Source of the DNA: CAVSJJ01 sp963771015
Lineage (GTDB): Bacteria > Actinomycetota > Actinomycetes > Actinomycetales > Dermatophilaceae
Reading direction: 5' to 3'
NCBI GenBank assembly: GCA_963771015.1
Contig: CAVYRN010000009.1
Coordinates: 62,001-126,000 of the forward strand
DNA length: 64,000 bases
Shown here: piece by piece, positions 16,245 through 25,237 of the stretch
How the letters are laid out: each line of letters begins with the position of its first letter
Position numbering within the stretch: the first letter of the stretch is position 1
Program-made: the position numbers and the translations under genes
Notes under the pieces: generated by a model
The model's database searches: none
Told to the model about the DNA's origin: nothing
Seen by the model: the letters and a program-made list of their open reading frames with translations, nothing else

Positions 16245-17006
16245 ATGGAACTCGCGAACACCTCAGCCATCGTCACCGGCGGGGCCTCGGGCCTCGGCGG
16301 CGCCACCGCCGCCGTGATCGCCGCGCAGGGAGCTCGGGTCTACGCACTCGACCTCGCCGCCTCGATCGAGAAGGCGCCCGAGGTCGACGGCGTCACCTAC
16401 CTGCCGACCGATGTCACCGACGAGGCGCAGGTCCGCGCCGCGGTCGCCCAGGCGAGCGGCGACGCGGCGTACCCGCTGCGGGCGGTCGTCAACTGCGCCG
16501 GCGTCGGCATGTCCGCCCGCGTTCTGGGCAAGCATGGTGTCCACGACCTCCCGCTCTACCGCAAGATCATCGAGGTCAACCTCATCGGGACCTTCACCGT
16601 GCTCGCCGTCGCCGCCGAGGCGATCGCGCAGACCGAGCCCGACGAGCAGGGCCAGCGCGGCGTCATCGTCAACACCGCGAGCATCGCCGCCTTCGACGGG
16701 CAGGTCGGCCAGGCGGCCTACAGCTCCTCCAAGGGCGGGATCGTCGGACTGACCCTGCCTGCGGCCCGCGACCTCGCGCAGTACGGCATCCGGGTCATGA
16801 CGATCGCGCCGGGCATCGTCGACACCCCGATGCTGGCGATGGTCCCGGACGACTTCCGGGCCGCTCTGGCCGCAGGGGTGCCGTTCCCGCAGCGGTTGGC
16901 CCGGCCCGACGAGTATGCCCAGCTGGCGCTGGCGATCATCGACCACGACTACCTCAACGGCGAGGTCATCCGGATGGACGGCGCGCTGCGGATGGCGCCG
17001 CGCTGA
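16245..17006 (+). CDS. short-chain dehydrogenase, 3-hydroxyacyl-CoA dehydrogenase type-2-like
   Basis: A 253-residue SDR. The nucleotide motif TGGASGLG is at 11-18, an Asp at 36 after strand 2 points to NAD, and the catalytic set is Ser146, Tyr159 and Lys163 (YSSSK). The NTASIAAFDGQVGQAAYSSSKGGIVGLTLPAARDLAQYGIRV text is that of HSD17B10-like 3-hydroxyacyl-CoA dehydrogenases of fatty acid and isoleucine oxidation. A second in-frame ATG at 16236 is less likely because GCAGG would be too close to it. It precedes the BtuF-like gene by 14 nt. Confidence 0.9.
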   Translation: MELANTSAIVTGGASGLGGATAAVIAAQGARVYALDLAASIEKAPEVDGVTYLPTDVTDEAQVRAAVAQASGDAAYPLRAVVNCAGVGMSARVLGKHGVHDLPLYRKIIEVNLIGTFTVLAVAAEAIAQTEPDEQGQRGVIVNTASIAAFDGQVGQAAYSSSKGGIVGLTLPAARDLAQYGIRVMTIAPGIVDTPMLAMVPDDFRAALAAGVPFPQRLARPDEYAQLALAIIDHDYLNGEVIRMDGALRMAPR

Positions 17007-17020
17007 CCCACCCGTCCACC

Positions 17021-17803
17021 GTGCGCGAGCCGGCCGACGACCTCGGGTATGCCGTCCGGCTCCCCGAGGAGGTGGCGCGGGTCGTCTCGCTCGTCCCGTC
17101 GCTGACCGAGGCGGTCGCGCAGACGGCGCCGGGTGTCCTCGTCGGCGCGACCGACTACTGCACCCATCCGGCGGGCCTCGCCGTCGCCCGGGTGCGCGGC
17201 ACGAAGAACCCCGATGTCGGCTCGGTTGTGGCGCTGCGGCCCGACCTCGTCATCGCGAACAAGGAGGAGAACCGCGAGCTCGACGTGCGTCGGCTGCGCG
17301 AGCGCGGCGTGCCGGTGTGGGTCACCGACATCGAGACGGTGCCGGGCGCGGTCGCGTCGATGCGGCGGCTGTTCCGCGACGGACTGGGTATGCCGACCGA
17401 CCCGGCCTGGCTCACCGAGGCCGAGCGGCTGTGGGGCGGGGCCGTGCCGCCGCCTCGCGCCCGGGTCGCGGTGGCGGTGTGGCGCGACCCGTGGATGCTG
17501 GTCGGTCGGCCGACCTTCACTGCCGACGTGCTCGCCCGGCTCGGGCTCGGCGTGTGGACCGGTGGCGTCGCCGGCCGGTACCCGCGCGTCGACCTGGCCG
17601 ACCTCGACCGGGCCGCGGCCGACGGCGGCCCGGAGGCGGTGGTGCTGCCCGACGAGCCCTACGTCTTCACCGCCGAGGACGGGCCGGAGGCGTTCGTAGC
17701 CGTGCCCACCCGGCTGGTCAGCGGGCGGCTGCTCACCTGGTACGGGCCGTCCCTCGTCACGGCTCGTGGCATCCTCCGCGACGCGCTCGCGGACGTGGGC
17801 TGA
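17021..17803 (+). CDS. helical-backbone metal receptor (BtuF-like) without signal peptide
   Basis: A 260-residue protein of the periplasmic binding protein class III fold seen in cobalamin and siderophore binding proteins (VVSLVPSLTEAVAQTAPGVLVGATDYCTHPA, ...NPDVGSVVALRPDLVIANKEENR...). Unlike the ABC-linked members it has no signal peptide or lipobox, so it should stay in the cytoplasm; such solitary forms are common in actinobacteria. The GTG at 17021 is the first start in frame after the SDR stop. The ligand is unknown. No permease or ATPase gene is adjacent. Confidence 0.8.
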   Translation: MREPADDLGYAVRLPEEVARVVSLVPSLTEAVAQTAPGVLVGATDYCTHPAGLAVARVRGTKNPDVGSVVALRPDLVIANKEENRELDVRRLRERGVPVWVTDIETVPGAVASMRRLFRDGLGMPTDPAWLTEAERLWGGAVPPPRARVAVAVWRDPWMLVGRPTFTADVLARLGLGVWTGGVAGRYPRVDLADLDRAAADGGPEAVVLPDEPYVFTAEDGPEAFVAVPTRLVSGRLLTWYGPSLVTARGILRDALADVG

Positions 17804-17905
17804 GCCCCGAGCGGGTCGACGTGGGCCGGGCCGCGCCCGCAGGGCGGGGCAGGCCAGGCGGGGCAGTCGGGGCGAGAGAGCCGCGGCACCTGCGAGGGCC
17901 ACGCC

Positions 17906-19498
17906 TCAGCCGTCGCCGGCGGCGATCTCCTGATGCTCGGCCCTCAGCTCGCGCTTGAGGATCTTGCCGCTGGGGTTCTTCGGCAGCGCCTCGGCGACGA
18001 CGACGTGCTTGGGCACCTTGAAGCCCGCCAGTCGGCCCCGCACGTGCTCGACGACGTTCTCCGCAGTCAGCGCCATCCCGGGCTTGGGGACGACGACCGC
18101 GGTGACCGCCTCGACCCAGCGCGGGTGCGGGACACCGAAGACCGCGACCTCCGCCACCCCCTCGAGGGTGTAGATCGCCTCCTCGACCTCGCGGCTGGCC
18201 ACGTTCTCACCGCCGGTCTTGATCATGTCCTTCTTGCGGTCGACGACGTGGAGATGCCCCTCGTCGTCGATGTAGCCGAGGTCGCCGGAGTGGAACCACC
18301 CGCCACGGAACGCCTCTGCGGTCTTCTCGTCGTCCTTGTAGTACCCCAGCGTGGCGTGAGGACTGCGATGGACGATCTCGCCGGTCGTGCCCGGCGGCAC
18401 GGGCTCATCGAGGTCGTCGACGATCCGCGTCTCGACGTTGAGCCCCGCCCGGCCGGCCGAGCCCGCGTGCGAGAGCTGCTCGTGGGGGCGCAGGATCGTC
18501 GCGAGCGGGGCCATCTCGGTCTGGCCGTAGAAGTTCCACAGCGAGACCTGCGGCAGCCGGTCCTGCATCTCGCGGAGCACCTCGATGGGCATGGCCGACG
18601 CACCGTAGTAGCCCTTGCGCAGGCTGGACAGGTCGGTCGAGTCGAACGCCGGAGAGCGCAGCAGCCCGATCCACACCGTCGGCGGGGCGAAGTACTTGGT
18701 CACCCGCTCGCGTTCGATCGTCGCGAGGACCGTGGCCGGGTCGGGTCCGGGAAGAATGATCGACGTCGCCCCGACGTAGACGTCCGGGCCGAGGAAGCAG
18801 TCGAGCTGGGCGCAGTGGTAGAGCGGCAGGGTGTGCAGCTCGACGTCGTCGGTCTCCATCTGCCCGTCGACGACGCAGGAGACGTACTGCCAGAGCAGCG
18901 ACCGGCTCGACAGCAGCGCCCCCTTGGGCCGCGACTCGGTCCCGGAGGTGTACATCAGCCGCAGCGGGGCGTCGTCGGGGACGACCACGTCGGGCGGGGT
19001 GCCGCGGTGGTCGAACCACGCCTGGGCGTCGAGCCAGCCGTCGGGAGCGGGGTCACCGGTATGCCGGATGCTCGCGCGGAGGCGCACCGAGCCAGCGCTC
19101 GCGGCCATCGCCCGCTCGGCGACCGGGACGAGGGCGTCCTCGACGACGAAGACGCTCGCCTCGCTGTGGTCGAGGATGTAGGCGACCTCGTTCGGGCCGA
19201 GCATGAAGTTGACCGGCACGAGGATGATCCCGAGGCGGGCGGCGGCGAAGTCGAGGACGGCGAACTGCCAGCAGTTGTGGCTGAGCAGGGCGAGCCGGTC
19301 ACCCATCCCGAGACCGGCGTCGGCGAGGGCGGCCGCGGTTCCCGCAACGACCTCCTCGAGCTCGGCGAAGGTGAGCCGAGTGTCGCCGTCGATGATGGCG
19401 GCCTTGTCCGGCGTCCGCGCCGCGGTGCGGCGGGGCAGGTCGCCGAGCGACTGCTGGCGGACGTGGTTGACGAGGTCGGACGTCGTTGTCTCGGGCAT
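17906..19498 (-). CDS. class I adenylate-forming acyl-CoA synthetase
   Basis: A 530-residue ANL-family enzyme activating a carboxylate to acyl-AMP and then acyl-CoA. Motifs seen are the AMP-binding loop MYTSGTESRPKGALLSS, the hinge region GWFHSGDLGYIDDEGHLHVVDRKKDMIKTGGENV, and the C-terminal catalytic lysine in LPKNPSGKILKREL. Length and motif order match medium/long-chain or aryl-CoA ligases; the substrate is open. The start is taken at 19498 (MPETTTSDL); an ATG 9 nt upstream is also in frame. It converges on the BtuF-like gene. Confidence 0.92.
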   Translation of the reverse strand: MPETTTSDLVNHVRQQSLGDLPRRTAARTPDKAAIIDGDTRLTFAELEEVVAGTAAALADAGLGMGDRLALLSHNCWQFAVLDFAAARLGIILVPVNFMLGPNEVAYILDHSEASVFVVEDALVPVAERAMAASAGSVRLRASIRHTGDPAPDGWLDAQAWFDHRGTPPDVVVPDDAPLRLMYTSGTESRPKGALLSSRSLLWQYVSCVVDGQMETDDVELHTLPLYHCAQLDCFLGPDVYVGATSIILPGPDPATVLATIERERVTKYFAPPTVWIGLLRSPAFDSTDLSSLRKGYYGASAMPIEVLREMQDRLPQVSLWNFYGQTEMAPLATILRPHEQLSHAGSAGRAGLNVETRIVDDLDEPVPPGTTGEIVHRSPHATLGYYKDDEKTAEAFRGGWFHSGDLGYIDDEGHLHVVDRKKDMIKTGGENVASREVEEAIYTLEGVAEVAVFGVPHPRWVEAVTAVVVPKPGMALTAENVVEHVRGRLAGFKVPKHVVVAEALPKNPSGKILKRELRAEHQEIAAGDG

Positions 19499-19604
19499 GC
19501 ACCGCATCGTTGCAGCATGCGCGCGGCCCCGGCTAGGTCGTGATGACCCGGCCGCGGCCTCGTCGGAGCCCGCGGCTCGCCATCCGCCGTCCGCGCGCGG
19601 CGGA

Positions 19605-20093
19605 TCAGCTCCCGTACGGCGCCGTGTGGACGATCGTGACGTCGACGGTCCTGCCGTTGGGAGCCACGAAGCTCACCGTCTCGCCCACCTGGTGGCCGTT
19701 GACGGCGGCACCGATGGGGGACGCCTCGCTGTAGACCTGCATCGAGGCGTCGGCGATCTCACGTGAGCCGAGCAGGAAGGTCTCCTCGTCGCCGAACATC
19801 TCGACGGTGACCACCATGCCCGACTCGACGACGCCGTCGTCGTCGGGGGTGTGGCCGATGATGGCGCTGTCGAGGAGCTGGGTGAGCTGGCGGATCCGGG
19901 CCTCCATCTTGCCCTGTTCCTCCTTGGCGGCGTGGTAGCCGCCGTTCTCGCGGAGGTCTCCCTCGGCCCGGGCCGCCTCGATCTTCTTCGCGATGTCGGT
20001 GCGGCCGGGACCGGAGAGATCGGCGAGCTCCTGGGTGAGTCGGTCGTACGCCTCCTGGGTCAGGTAGGTCGTCTTACCCGCGGTCTCGGTCAC
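19605..20093 (-). CDS. greA: transcription elongation factor GreA
   Basis: A 162-residue factor that stimulates RNA cleavage by backtracked RNA polymerase. The N-terminal coiled coil carries the acidic tip (AARAEGDLRENGGYHAAKEEQGKMEARIRQL, about 41-71), followed by the FKBP-like C-terminal domain (ASPIGAAVNGHQVGETVSF). Length matches. It lies downstream of the DUF4307 gene on the same strand with 181 nt between, the order also seen in M. tuberculosis (Rv1081c, Rv1080c). Confidence 0.95.
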   Translation of the reverse strand: MTETAGKTTYLTQEAYDRLTQELADLSGPGRTDIAKKIEAARAEGDLRENGGYHAAKEEQGKMEARIRQLTQLLDSAIIGHTPDDDGVVESGMVVTVEMFGDEETFLLGSREIADASMQVYSEASPIGAAVNGHQVGETVSFVAPNGRTVDVTIVHTAPYGS

Positions 20094-20274
20094 GTCGTCT
20101 CTCCTTGCTCATGACCCACCCACGACGCGGAGCGAGGGTGGGTGGTGTTACGTCAACGGGCCTGGACCCGTTGGCTCGTTCGTTACGGCCGGTCGGGGTC
20201 CAGACCCGATCGCGTGCAAAGAACAAGCGTAGCAAAGGGCACCCCGGACGACCCCATATCGCGGCGGTCCCGGG

Positions 20275-20646
20275 TCAGCGGCGGCGGGTACAGGACTCGA
20301 CCAGACCCGTGACAGCGGGTGCGCTCGTCCGGACGGTGACGGTGCGGTGGACCGTCCCCGTCGTGGGGGACGCCGGGACCTCGTCGCTGACCGCGCCGAC
20401 CCGGCCGTGGTGCTCGTCGAGCGCGGTGACGAGGCAGTCCACGACCGTGTTCGCGGGCCGTCGCACGTCGTAGTCGACCGTCACGGTCGAGGCGCTGACA
20501 ACGTGGTAGCCCGTCACCAGCGGACTGACCTGCTGCGGGATCCGGACGACGGCGACCCAGGCGATGACGGCCGTGGCGCCGACGACCCAGACCGCGCCGA
20601 GGACCCACCACTTGAGGTTCCCGGGGGTGGGGCGGGGGATCGGCAT
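20275..20646 (-). CDS. DUF4307 membrane protein
   Basis: A 123-residue protein with one N-terminal membrane helix (about 14-35, WWVLGAVWVVGATAVIAWVAVV) and an outside beta-rich domain with YHVVSASTVTVDYDVRRPANTVVDCLVTALDEHHGRVG, the text of the actinobacterial DUF4307 family. The start at 20646 (MPIPRPTPGNLKWW) has a GAGG about 10 nt upstream; the frame remains open farther back but would run into the mca start region. It is divergent from mca. Its function is unknown. Confidence 0.82.
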   Translation of the reverse strand: MPIPRPTPGNLKWWVLGAVWVVGATAVIAWVAVVRIPQQVSPLVTGYHVVSASTVTVDYDVRRPANTVVDCLVTALDEHHGRVGAVSDEVPASPTTGTVHRTVTVRTSAPAVTGLVESCTRRR

Positions 20647-20749
20647 GCCGAGAACGTCCTCGAGGGTCGGCCCGCGGTGCGGGCGGATGAGAAGATGGCC
20701 GCGTCCATTCTCGGGGACGGCCCCGCCGTCGCGACCGAAGGGTCCACTC

Positions 20750-21691
20750 TTGTCCGACCGGCTCCGCCTCATGTGCGTCCACGCGCACCCCGACGACGAG
20801 TCGAGCAAGGGCGCCGCGACGATGGCGAGGTACGTCGACGAGGGTCACCCGGTCCTCGTCGTCACCTGCACCGGGGGCGAGCGTGGCGACATCCTCAACC
20901 CCAACCTCGCCGACGACGTCCACGTCCGCCGCGACCTCGCCCAGGTCCGCCGCGACGAGATGGCCCGCGCCCGCGAGATCCTCGGCGTCGACCAGGCATG
21001 GCTCGGCTTCGTCGACTCCGGCCTCCCCGAGGGGGACCCGCCGCCGCCGCTGCCCGAGGGCTGCTTCGCCCTGGAGCCCCTCGAGGTGACGACCGAGGCG
21101 CTCGTCCGGGAGATCCGCCGGTTCCGCCCGCACGTCGTGACGACGTACGACGAGCAGGGCGGCTACCCGCACCCGGACCACGTCATGACCCACGACGTGA
21201 CCATGGCGGCCTTCGCGGCGGCGGCCGACCCGACGGCATACCCGCATGCCGGCCTGCCCTGGCGCCCGCTCAAGGTCTACTACAACCAGACCTTCACCCG
21301 GGAGCGGATGACGGCCTTCCACGAGGCGCTGCTCGCGCTGGGTGAGGAGAGCCCGTATGCCGAGTGGCTCGCCCGGTTCGCGGAGCGCCCGGAGCGGCTC
21401 GTCACGACGCGGGTCCCGTGCGCCGACTGGTTCGAGCGCCGCGACAAGGCCCTGCTCGCCCACGCGACCCAGATCGACCCCAACGGGTCGTTCTTCGCCG
21501 TGTCCCGTCAGGTCCAGGCCCTGGCGTGGCCGACCGAGGACTTCGAGGCGGCCCTCTCGTTCGTCCCCATCGCCGACGGTGAGGACGACCTGTTCGCCGG
21601 GTTGCCCGACGCCGTCGCCGACGCCGACGCGCTGGCGACCCGCACCGACCTCACCCTCGTCTACGACGCACGCAAGGAGCGCGACTCATGA
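20750..21691 (+). CDS. mca: mycothiol S-conjugate amidase
   Basis: A 313-residue zinc amidase that cleaves mycothiol conjugates of toxins to mercapturic acids for export, acting in the cytosol. The metal motif is AHPDDE at 12-17 (His13 and Asp16) with the third ligand in GGYPHPDHVMTHDVT. The text DRLRLMCVHAHPDDESSKGAATMARYVDEGH is that of Mca rather than MshB. A TTG start at 20750 is inferred: AAGGG lies 8 nt upstream and the next ATG would cut strand 1. Its presence shows a mycothiol-making host. Confidence 0.92.
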   Translation: MSDRLRLMCVHAHPDDESSKGAATMARYVDEGHPVLVVTCTGGERGDILNPNLADDVHVRRDLAQVRRDEMARAREILGVDQAWLGFVDSGLPEGDPPPPLPEGCFALEPLEVTTEALVREIRRFRPHVVTTYDEQGGYPHPDHVMTHDVTMAAFAAAADPTAYPHAGLPWRPLKVYYNQTFTRERMTAFHEALLALGEESPYAEWLARFAERPERLVTTRVPCADWFERRDKALLAHATQIDPNGSFFAVSRQVQALAWPTEDFEAALSFVPIADGEDDLFAGLPDAVADADALATRTDLTLVYDARKERDS

Positions 21692-21936
21692 GCACCCCCC
21701 TCGCCGTCCCGGCGGCGGCGGTGGCCACCGACCCCGGCTGGTTCGCCTTCGTCGGGTTCTTCGCCCTCGCCATCGTCCTGTGGCTTCTCATGCGGAACAT
21801 GAACGCCCGGATGCGCCGGATGTCATACCGGCAGAACGCCGCCCAGCGCGGCAGGGACGATCCGCAGGCCGACGAGGTGGACATCCCCGAGGCGGACGGG
21901 CCGTCGGTCGACGGGCCCGACGAGGGGCCACGCTAG
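21688..21936 (+). CDS. small single-span membrane protein downstream of mca
   Basis: An 82-residue protein with one helix (about 18-35, WFAFVGFFALAIVLWLLMRNM), a basic RMRRMSYRQ stretch on the inner side and an acidic C-tail. The ATG overlaps the mca stop by 4 nt, so the two are cotranslated. A similar small membrane gene follows mca in M. tuberculosis (Rv1083). The function is unknown; a link to conjugate export is only a guess. Confidence 0.75.
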   Translation: MSTPLAVPAAAVATDPGWFAFVGFFALAIVLWLLMRNMNARMRRMSYRQNAAQRGRDDPQADEVDIPEADGPSVDGPDEGPR

Positions 21937-21967
21937 AGCCGCATGTGCTACAGCCGCATGTCCTGGG

Positions 21968-22675
21968 CTACGCCTGGTGGGTGTAGAGCGCCATCGAGGC
22001 GGCCACGTAGTGGACGATGAACGCCGCGATCGTCAGGGCGTGGAAGATCTCGTGGAAGCCGAACCAGCGTGGTGACGGGTTCGGGCGCTTGAAGCCGTAG
22101 ACCAGCGCGCCAAGGCTGTAGAGCAGCCCGCCGACCACGATGAGGGTGAGGATCGCCGCGCCTCCGTAGTGGGCGAGCGGGCCGATGTAGAAGACCGCCA
22201 CCCAACCGAGGGCGACGTAGATCGGCACGTACAGCCACCGGGGCGCGCCCACCCAGAGGACGCGGAAGAGCACCCCGAGGAGAGCGCCGGACCACACGAT
22301 GATGAGCATCGTTCGGCCCTGGGAGTCGGGCAGGAGCATGGCGAACGGGGTGTAGCTCCCGGCGATGATGAGGAAGATGTTCGAGTGGTCGAACCGCTTG
22401 AGCAGGCCGCCCACCCGCGGCGACCAGGTGCCGCGGTGGTAGATCGCCGAGGTGGCGAACAGGAGCACCGCGGTCAGCGTGAAGACGGCCGCCGAGACCC
22501 GAGCCTCCAGGCTCCGCGACAGGACGATGAGGACGAGGCCCGCGACGAACGCGACGGGCGACATCCCGGCGTGCAGCCACCCCCGCAGCTTCGGCTTGAC
22601 GGCGGTGACCATCGCGTCCACCCGGTCCTCGAAGGCGTCGCGGTGGGGATGCTCGTCCGGTTCGATATGCGCCAT
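21968..22675 (-). CDS. hemolysin III/TrhA (PAQR-like) family membrane protein
   Basis: A 235-residue protein with seven hydrophobic helices. Family marks are the SAIYHRGTW and FDHSNIFLIIAGSYTPF blocks and the C-terminal WFGFHEIFHALTIAAFIVHYVA, whose histidines bind metal in PAQR relatives. The bacterial members were first called hemolysin III and are now linked to membrane energetics. The ATG at 22675 is used. Gene order mca, hemolysin III, short prenyltransferase is shared with M. tuberculosis (Rv1082-Rv1086). Confidence 0.88.
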   Translation of the reverse strand: MAHIEPDEHPHRDAFEDRVDAMVTAVKPKLRGWLHAGMSPVAFVAGLVLIVLSRSLEARVSAAVFTLTAVLLFATSAIYHRGTWSPRVGGLLKRFDHSNIFLIIAGSYTPFAMLLPDSQGRTMLIIVWSGALLGVLFRVLWVGAPRWLYVPIYVALGWVAVFYIGPLAHYGGAAILTLIVVGGLLYSLGALVYGFKRPNPSPRWFGFHEIFHALTIAAFIVHYVAASMALYTHQA

Positions 22676-22687
22676 CAACTCAAGACT

Positions 22688-22707
22688 AACCTACGCTCGC
22701 GTAAGTT
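22688..22707. promoter_or_regulatory. near-palindrome typical of a TetR-type operator
   Basis: AACCTACGC and GCGTAAGTT flank 2 nt; one mismatch separates them from a perfect 9-bp dyad. It lies 12 nt before the hemolysin III-like gene and in the gap to the divergent prenyltransferase. No regulator gene is adjacent. Confidence 0.5.
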
Positions 22708-22854
22708 GCGCCGCTGTCGGGGGGGCGGCTACCCCCCGGCTCGCACCCACCGATGCGCCCGGGTGCGGGCGGTACCGTGGCCCCACCCGCCCCGTCGGGG
22801 GCGGTTGGGTGGCACGATCGACGAGACGGCGACGAGACCCGGAGGAGACGACGC

Positions 22855-23616
22855 ATGGCGCTCAGCGATGTCGTCTACGCGGCATACGCCCGTCGGCTGT
22901 CCAAGCGGCTGCGCCGGTCCCCGATGCCCCGTCACGTGGGGATCATGCTCGATGGCAACCGTCGCTGGGCCAAGGCCCGCGGCGCCGGGACGAGTGAGGG
23001 TCACCAGGCCGGGGCGGACAACATCGCACCGCTGCTCGGCTGGTGTGAGGAGGTCGGCGTCGAGGTCGTCACCCTGTGGCTGCTGTCCACCGACAACCTC
23101 AACCGCCCCGCAGCCGAGCTGCGTCCCCTCCTCGGCATCATCGAGCGGGTCGTCGACCTTCTCGCCGACACGCACCGCTGGCGGCTCAACCCGGTCGGTG
23201 CCCTGGACCTGCTCCCCGCCGAGACGGCCGAGCGGCTGAAGTCGGCGGCGGACCGTACCCGCGAGGCCCCGGGGATGATCGTCAACATCGCGGTCGGCTA
23301 CGGTGGCCGCCGCGAGATCGCCGACGCGGTCCGCTCGCTCCTCCACGAGCATGCCGAGCAGGGCACATCGATCGAGGAGCTCGCCGAGATCCTCGACGTC
23401 GAGCACATCGGCAAGCACCTCTACACCAAGGGCCAGCCCGACCCGGACCTCGTCATCCGCACCTCGGGGGAGCAGCGGCTCGGCGGCTTCCTCCTCTGGC
23501 AGAGTGCGCACAGCGAGTTCTACTTCTGCGAGGCGTACTGGCCCGACTTCCGCAAGGTGGACTTCCTGCGGGCGCTGCGGGCCTACGGGGAGCGGAACCG
23601 CCGGTACGGCACCTGA
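22855..23616 (+). CDS. short-chain cis-prenyltransferase (UppS family; orthologous position to Z-FPP synthase)
   Basis: A 253-residue cis-prenyltransferase. The P-loop-like block GIMLDGNRRWAKARG carries the catalytic Asp33, and the C-terminal RTSGEQRLGGFLLWQSAHSEFYFCEAYWPDF is the second signature. The ATG at 22855 has GGAGGAG about 6 nt upstream. Placement next to hemolysin III and mca matches M. tuberculosis Rv1086, a (2Z,6E)-farnesyl diphosphate synthase, rather than the decaprenyl enzyme Rv2361c. The short-chain assignment is by synteny; sequence alone says only cis-prenyltransferase. Confidence 0.88.
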   Translation: MALSDVVYAAYARRLSKRLRRSPMPRHVGIMLDGNRRWAKARGAGTSEGHQAGADNIAPLLGWCEEVGVEVVTLWLLSTDNLNRPAAELRPLLGIIERVVDLLADTHRWRLNPVGALDLLPAETAERLKSAADRTREAPGMIVNIAVGYGGRREIADAVRSLLHEHAEQGTSIEELAEILDVEHIGKHLYTKGQPDPDLVIRTSGEQRLGGFLLWQSAHSEFYFCEAYWPDFRKVDFLRALRAYGERNRRYGT

Positions 23617-23813
23617 GCGGCGTCGCGATATCAGACACCCCATCAGTCACATTAGGCACAGCTGACCCAGATGTCGCAGCCGTTCTCCCTCGTTCGGATG
23701 AACATCAGGCGACACACCCTCGGCCTGTCGCTCGGGGGCCCGCGGCGCGTCGTACGGTCGCAACACGACCGCACGTCCCGGCGCCCGCCGCCGCGACCCG
23801 CAGGAGGATCCAC

Positions 23814-25175
23814 GTGGCCTCGACCTCGCAACAGAGCACCAGCACGACGCGTCCCGACGCGAAGCGCCGGACCGAGGGAGGGGAGCCGCTGCGGACCTAC
23901 GTCCTCGACACCTCGGTCCTCCTCTCCGACCCTCGGGCCGTGCACCGCTTCAAGGAGCATGACGTCGTCCTCCCGGTCGTCGTCATCAGCGAGCTCGAGG
24001 GCAAGCGGCACCACCCCGAGCTCGGGTACTTCGCCCGGACGGCGCTGCGTCTCCTCGACGACCTACGGATCCAGGCCGGCCGGCTCGATGCCCCGGTCCC
24101 GGTGAGCGACGAGGGCGGCACCCTCCACGTCGAGCTCAACCACACCGACCCGTCGTCGCTGCCGGCGGGCTTCCGCCTCGGGGACAACGACACCCGGATC
24201 CTCGCCGTCGCGCGCAACCTCGCCAACGAGGGAAAGAACGTCACGATCGTCAGCAAGGACCTGCCGATGCGGGTCAAGGCCTCGGCGGTCGGCCTCGACG
24301 CGCAGGAGTACCGCGCCGAGCTGGCCGTCGACTCCGGCTGGACCGGGATGGCCGAGCTCGACGTGAGCAGTGCGGAGATGGACCACCTCTACGACCACGG
24401 GCGGCTCGAGAGCCGCGAGGCCGCAGAGCTGCCGTGCCACACCGGCCTGAAGCTCCTCTCGCCGACCGGCAGCGGCCTGGGCCGGGTCGGACCGGACAAG
24501 CAGATCCGTCTCGTCCGGGGCGACCGCGACGCCTTCGGCCTGCACGGGCGCAGCGCCGAGCAGCGCATCGCCCTCGACCTCCTTCTCGACCCCGACATCG
24601 GCATCGTCAGCCTCGGCGGCCGGGCCGGCACCGGGAAGAGCGCGCTCGCCCTGTGTGCCGGCCTGGAGGCCGTCATGGAGCGGCGCCAGCACCGCAAGGT
24701 CGTCGTCTTCCGACCCGTGTATGCCGTGGGCGGGCAGGAGCTCGGGTACCTCCCGGGGACCGAGGCCGAGAAGATGAACCCGTGGGGCCAGGCCGTCTTC
24801 GACACCCTGGGCGCCCTCGTCTCCCGTGAGGTCGTCGAGGAGGTCCTCGACCGCGGCATGCTCGAGGTGCTGCCGCTCACCCACATCCGGGGCCGCTCCC
24901 TGCACGACAGCTTCGTCGTCGTCGACGAGGCCCAGAGCCTCGAGCGCAATGTTCTGCTCACCGTCCTGTCCCGGATCGGGCAGAACTCCCGGGTGGTGCT
25001 CACCCACGACGTCGCCCAGCGCGACAACCTCCGGGTCGGCCGGCACGACGGCGTTGCCGCCGTCATCGAGGCGCTCAAGGGCCACCCCCTCTTCGCCCAC
25101 GTCACGCTCACCCGCAGTGAGCGCAGCCCCATCGCGGCCCTCGTCACCGACCTGCTCGAGGGACTCGACGTCTGA
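23814..25175 (+). CDS. phoH2: PIN-PhoH fusion protein (PhoH2 type), RNA helicase/nuclease
   Basis: A 453-residue fusion. The PIN nuclease domain (about 27-160) starts TYVLDTSVLL with Asp32, and GDNDTRIL supplies further acids. The PhoH ATPase (about 235-450) has Walker A GRAGTGKS at 269-276 and Walker B VVVDEAQ at 368-374. Mycobacterial PhoH2 unwinds and cleaves RNA in a sequence-specific manner and can act as a toxin-like system. The GTG at 23814 follows CAGGAGGATCC. The adjoining 197-nt spacer (23617-23813) holds only promoter-like text (TACGGT near 23753). Confidence 0.93.
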   Translation: MASTSQQSTSTTRPDAKRRTEGGEPLRTYVLDTSVLLSDPRAVHRFKEHDVVLPVVVISELEGKRHHPELGYFARTALRLLDDLRIQAGRLDAPVPVSDEGGTLHVELNHTDPSSLPAGFRLGDNDTRILAVARNLANEGKNVTIVSKDLPMRVKASAVGLDAQEYRAELAVDSGWTGMAELDVSSAEMDHLYDHGRLESREAAELPCHTGLKLLSPTGSGLGRVGPDKQIRLVRGDRDAFGLHGRSAEQRIALDLLLDPDIGIVSLGGRAGTGKSALALCAGLEAVMERRQHRKVVVFRPVYAVGGQELGYLPGTEAEKMNPWGQAVFDTLGALVSREVVEEVLDRGMLEVLPLTHIRGRSLHDSFVVVDEAQSLERNVLLTVLSRIGQNSRVVLTHDVAQRDNLRVGRHDGVAAVIEALKGHPLFAHVTLTRSERSPIAALVTDLLEGLDV

Positions 25176-25225
25176 CCGGAGCGCAGGGTCCTCGTCCGGT
25201 GCGCGCAGTCCGAGCACCAGCGGCA

Positions 25226-25231
25226 TAGGAT
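25226..25231 (+). promoter_or_regulatory. candidate -10 element for the TetR-family gene
   Basis: TAGGAT ends 6 nt before the GTG at 25238, with no Shine-Dalgarno between: leaderless-type layout. Confidence 0.4.
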
Positions 25232-25237
25232 CGGCGC

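Noticed and set aside
16236..16247. Upstream ATG at 16236 as the SDR start
   Set aside because: GCAGG would be only 1 nt before it; the ATG at 16245 has normal spacing and fits the family N-terminus.
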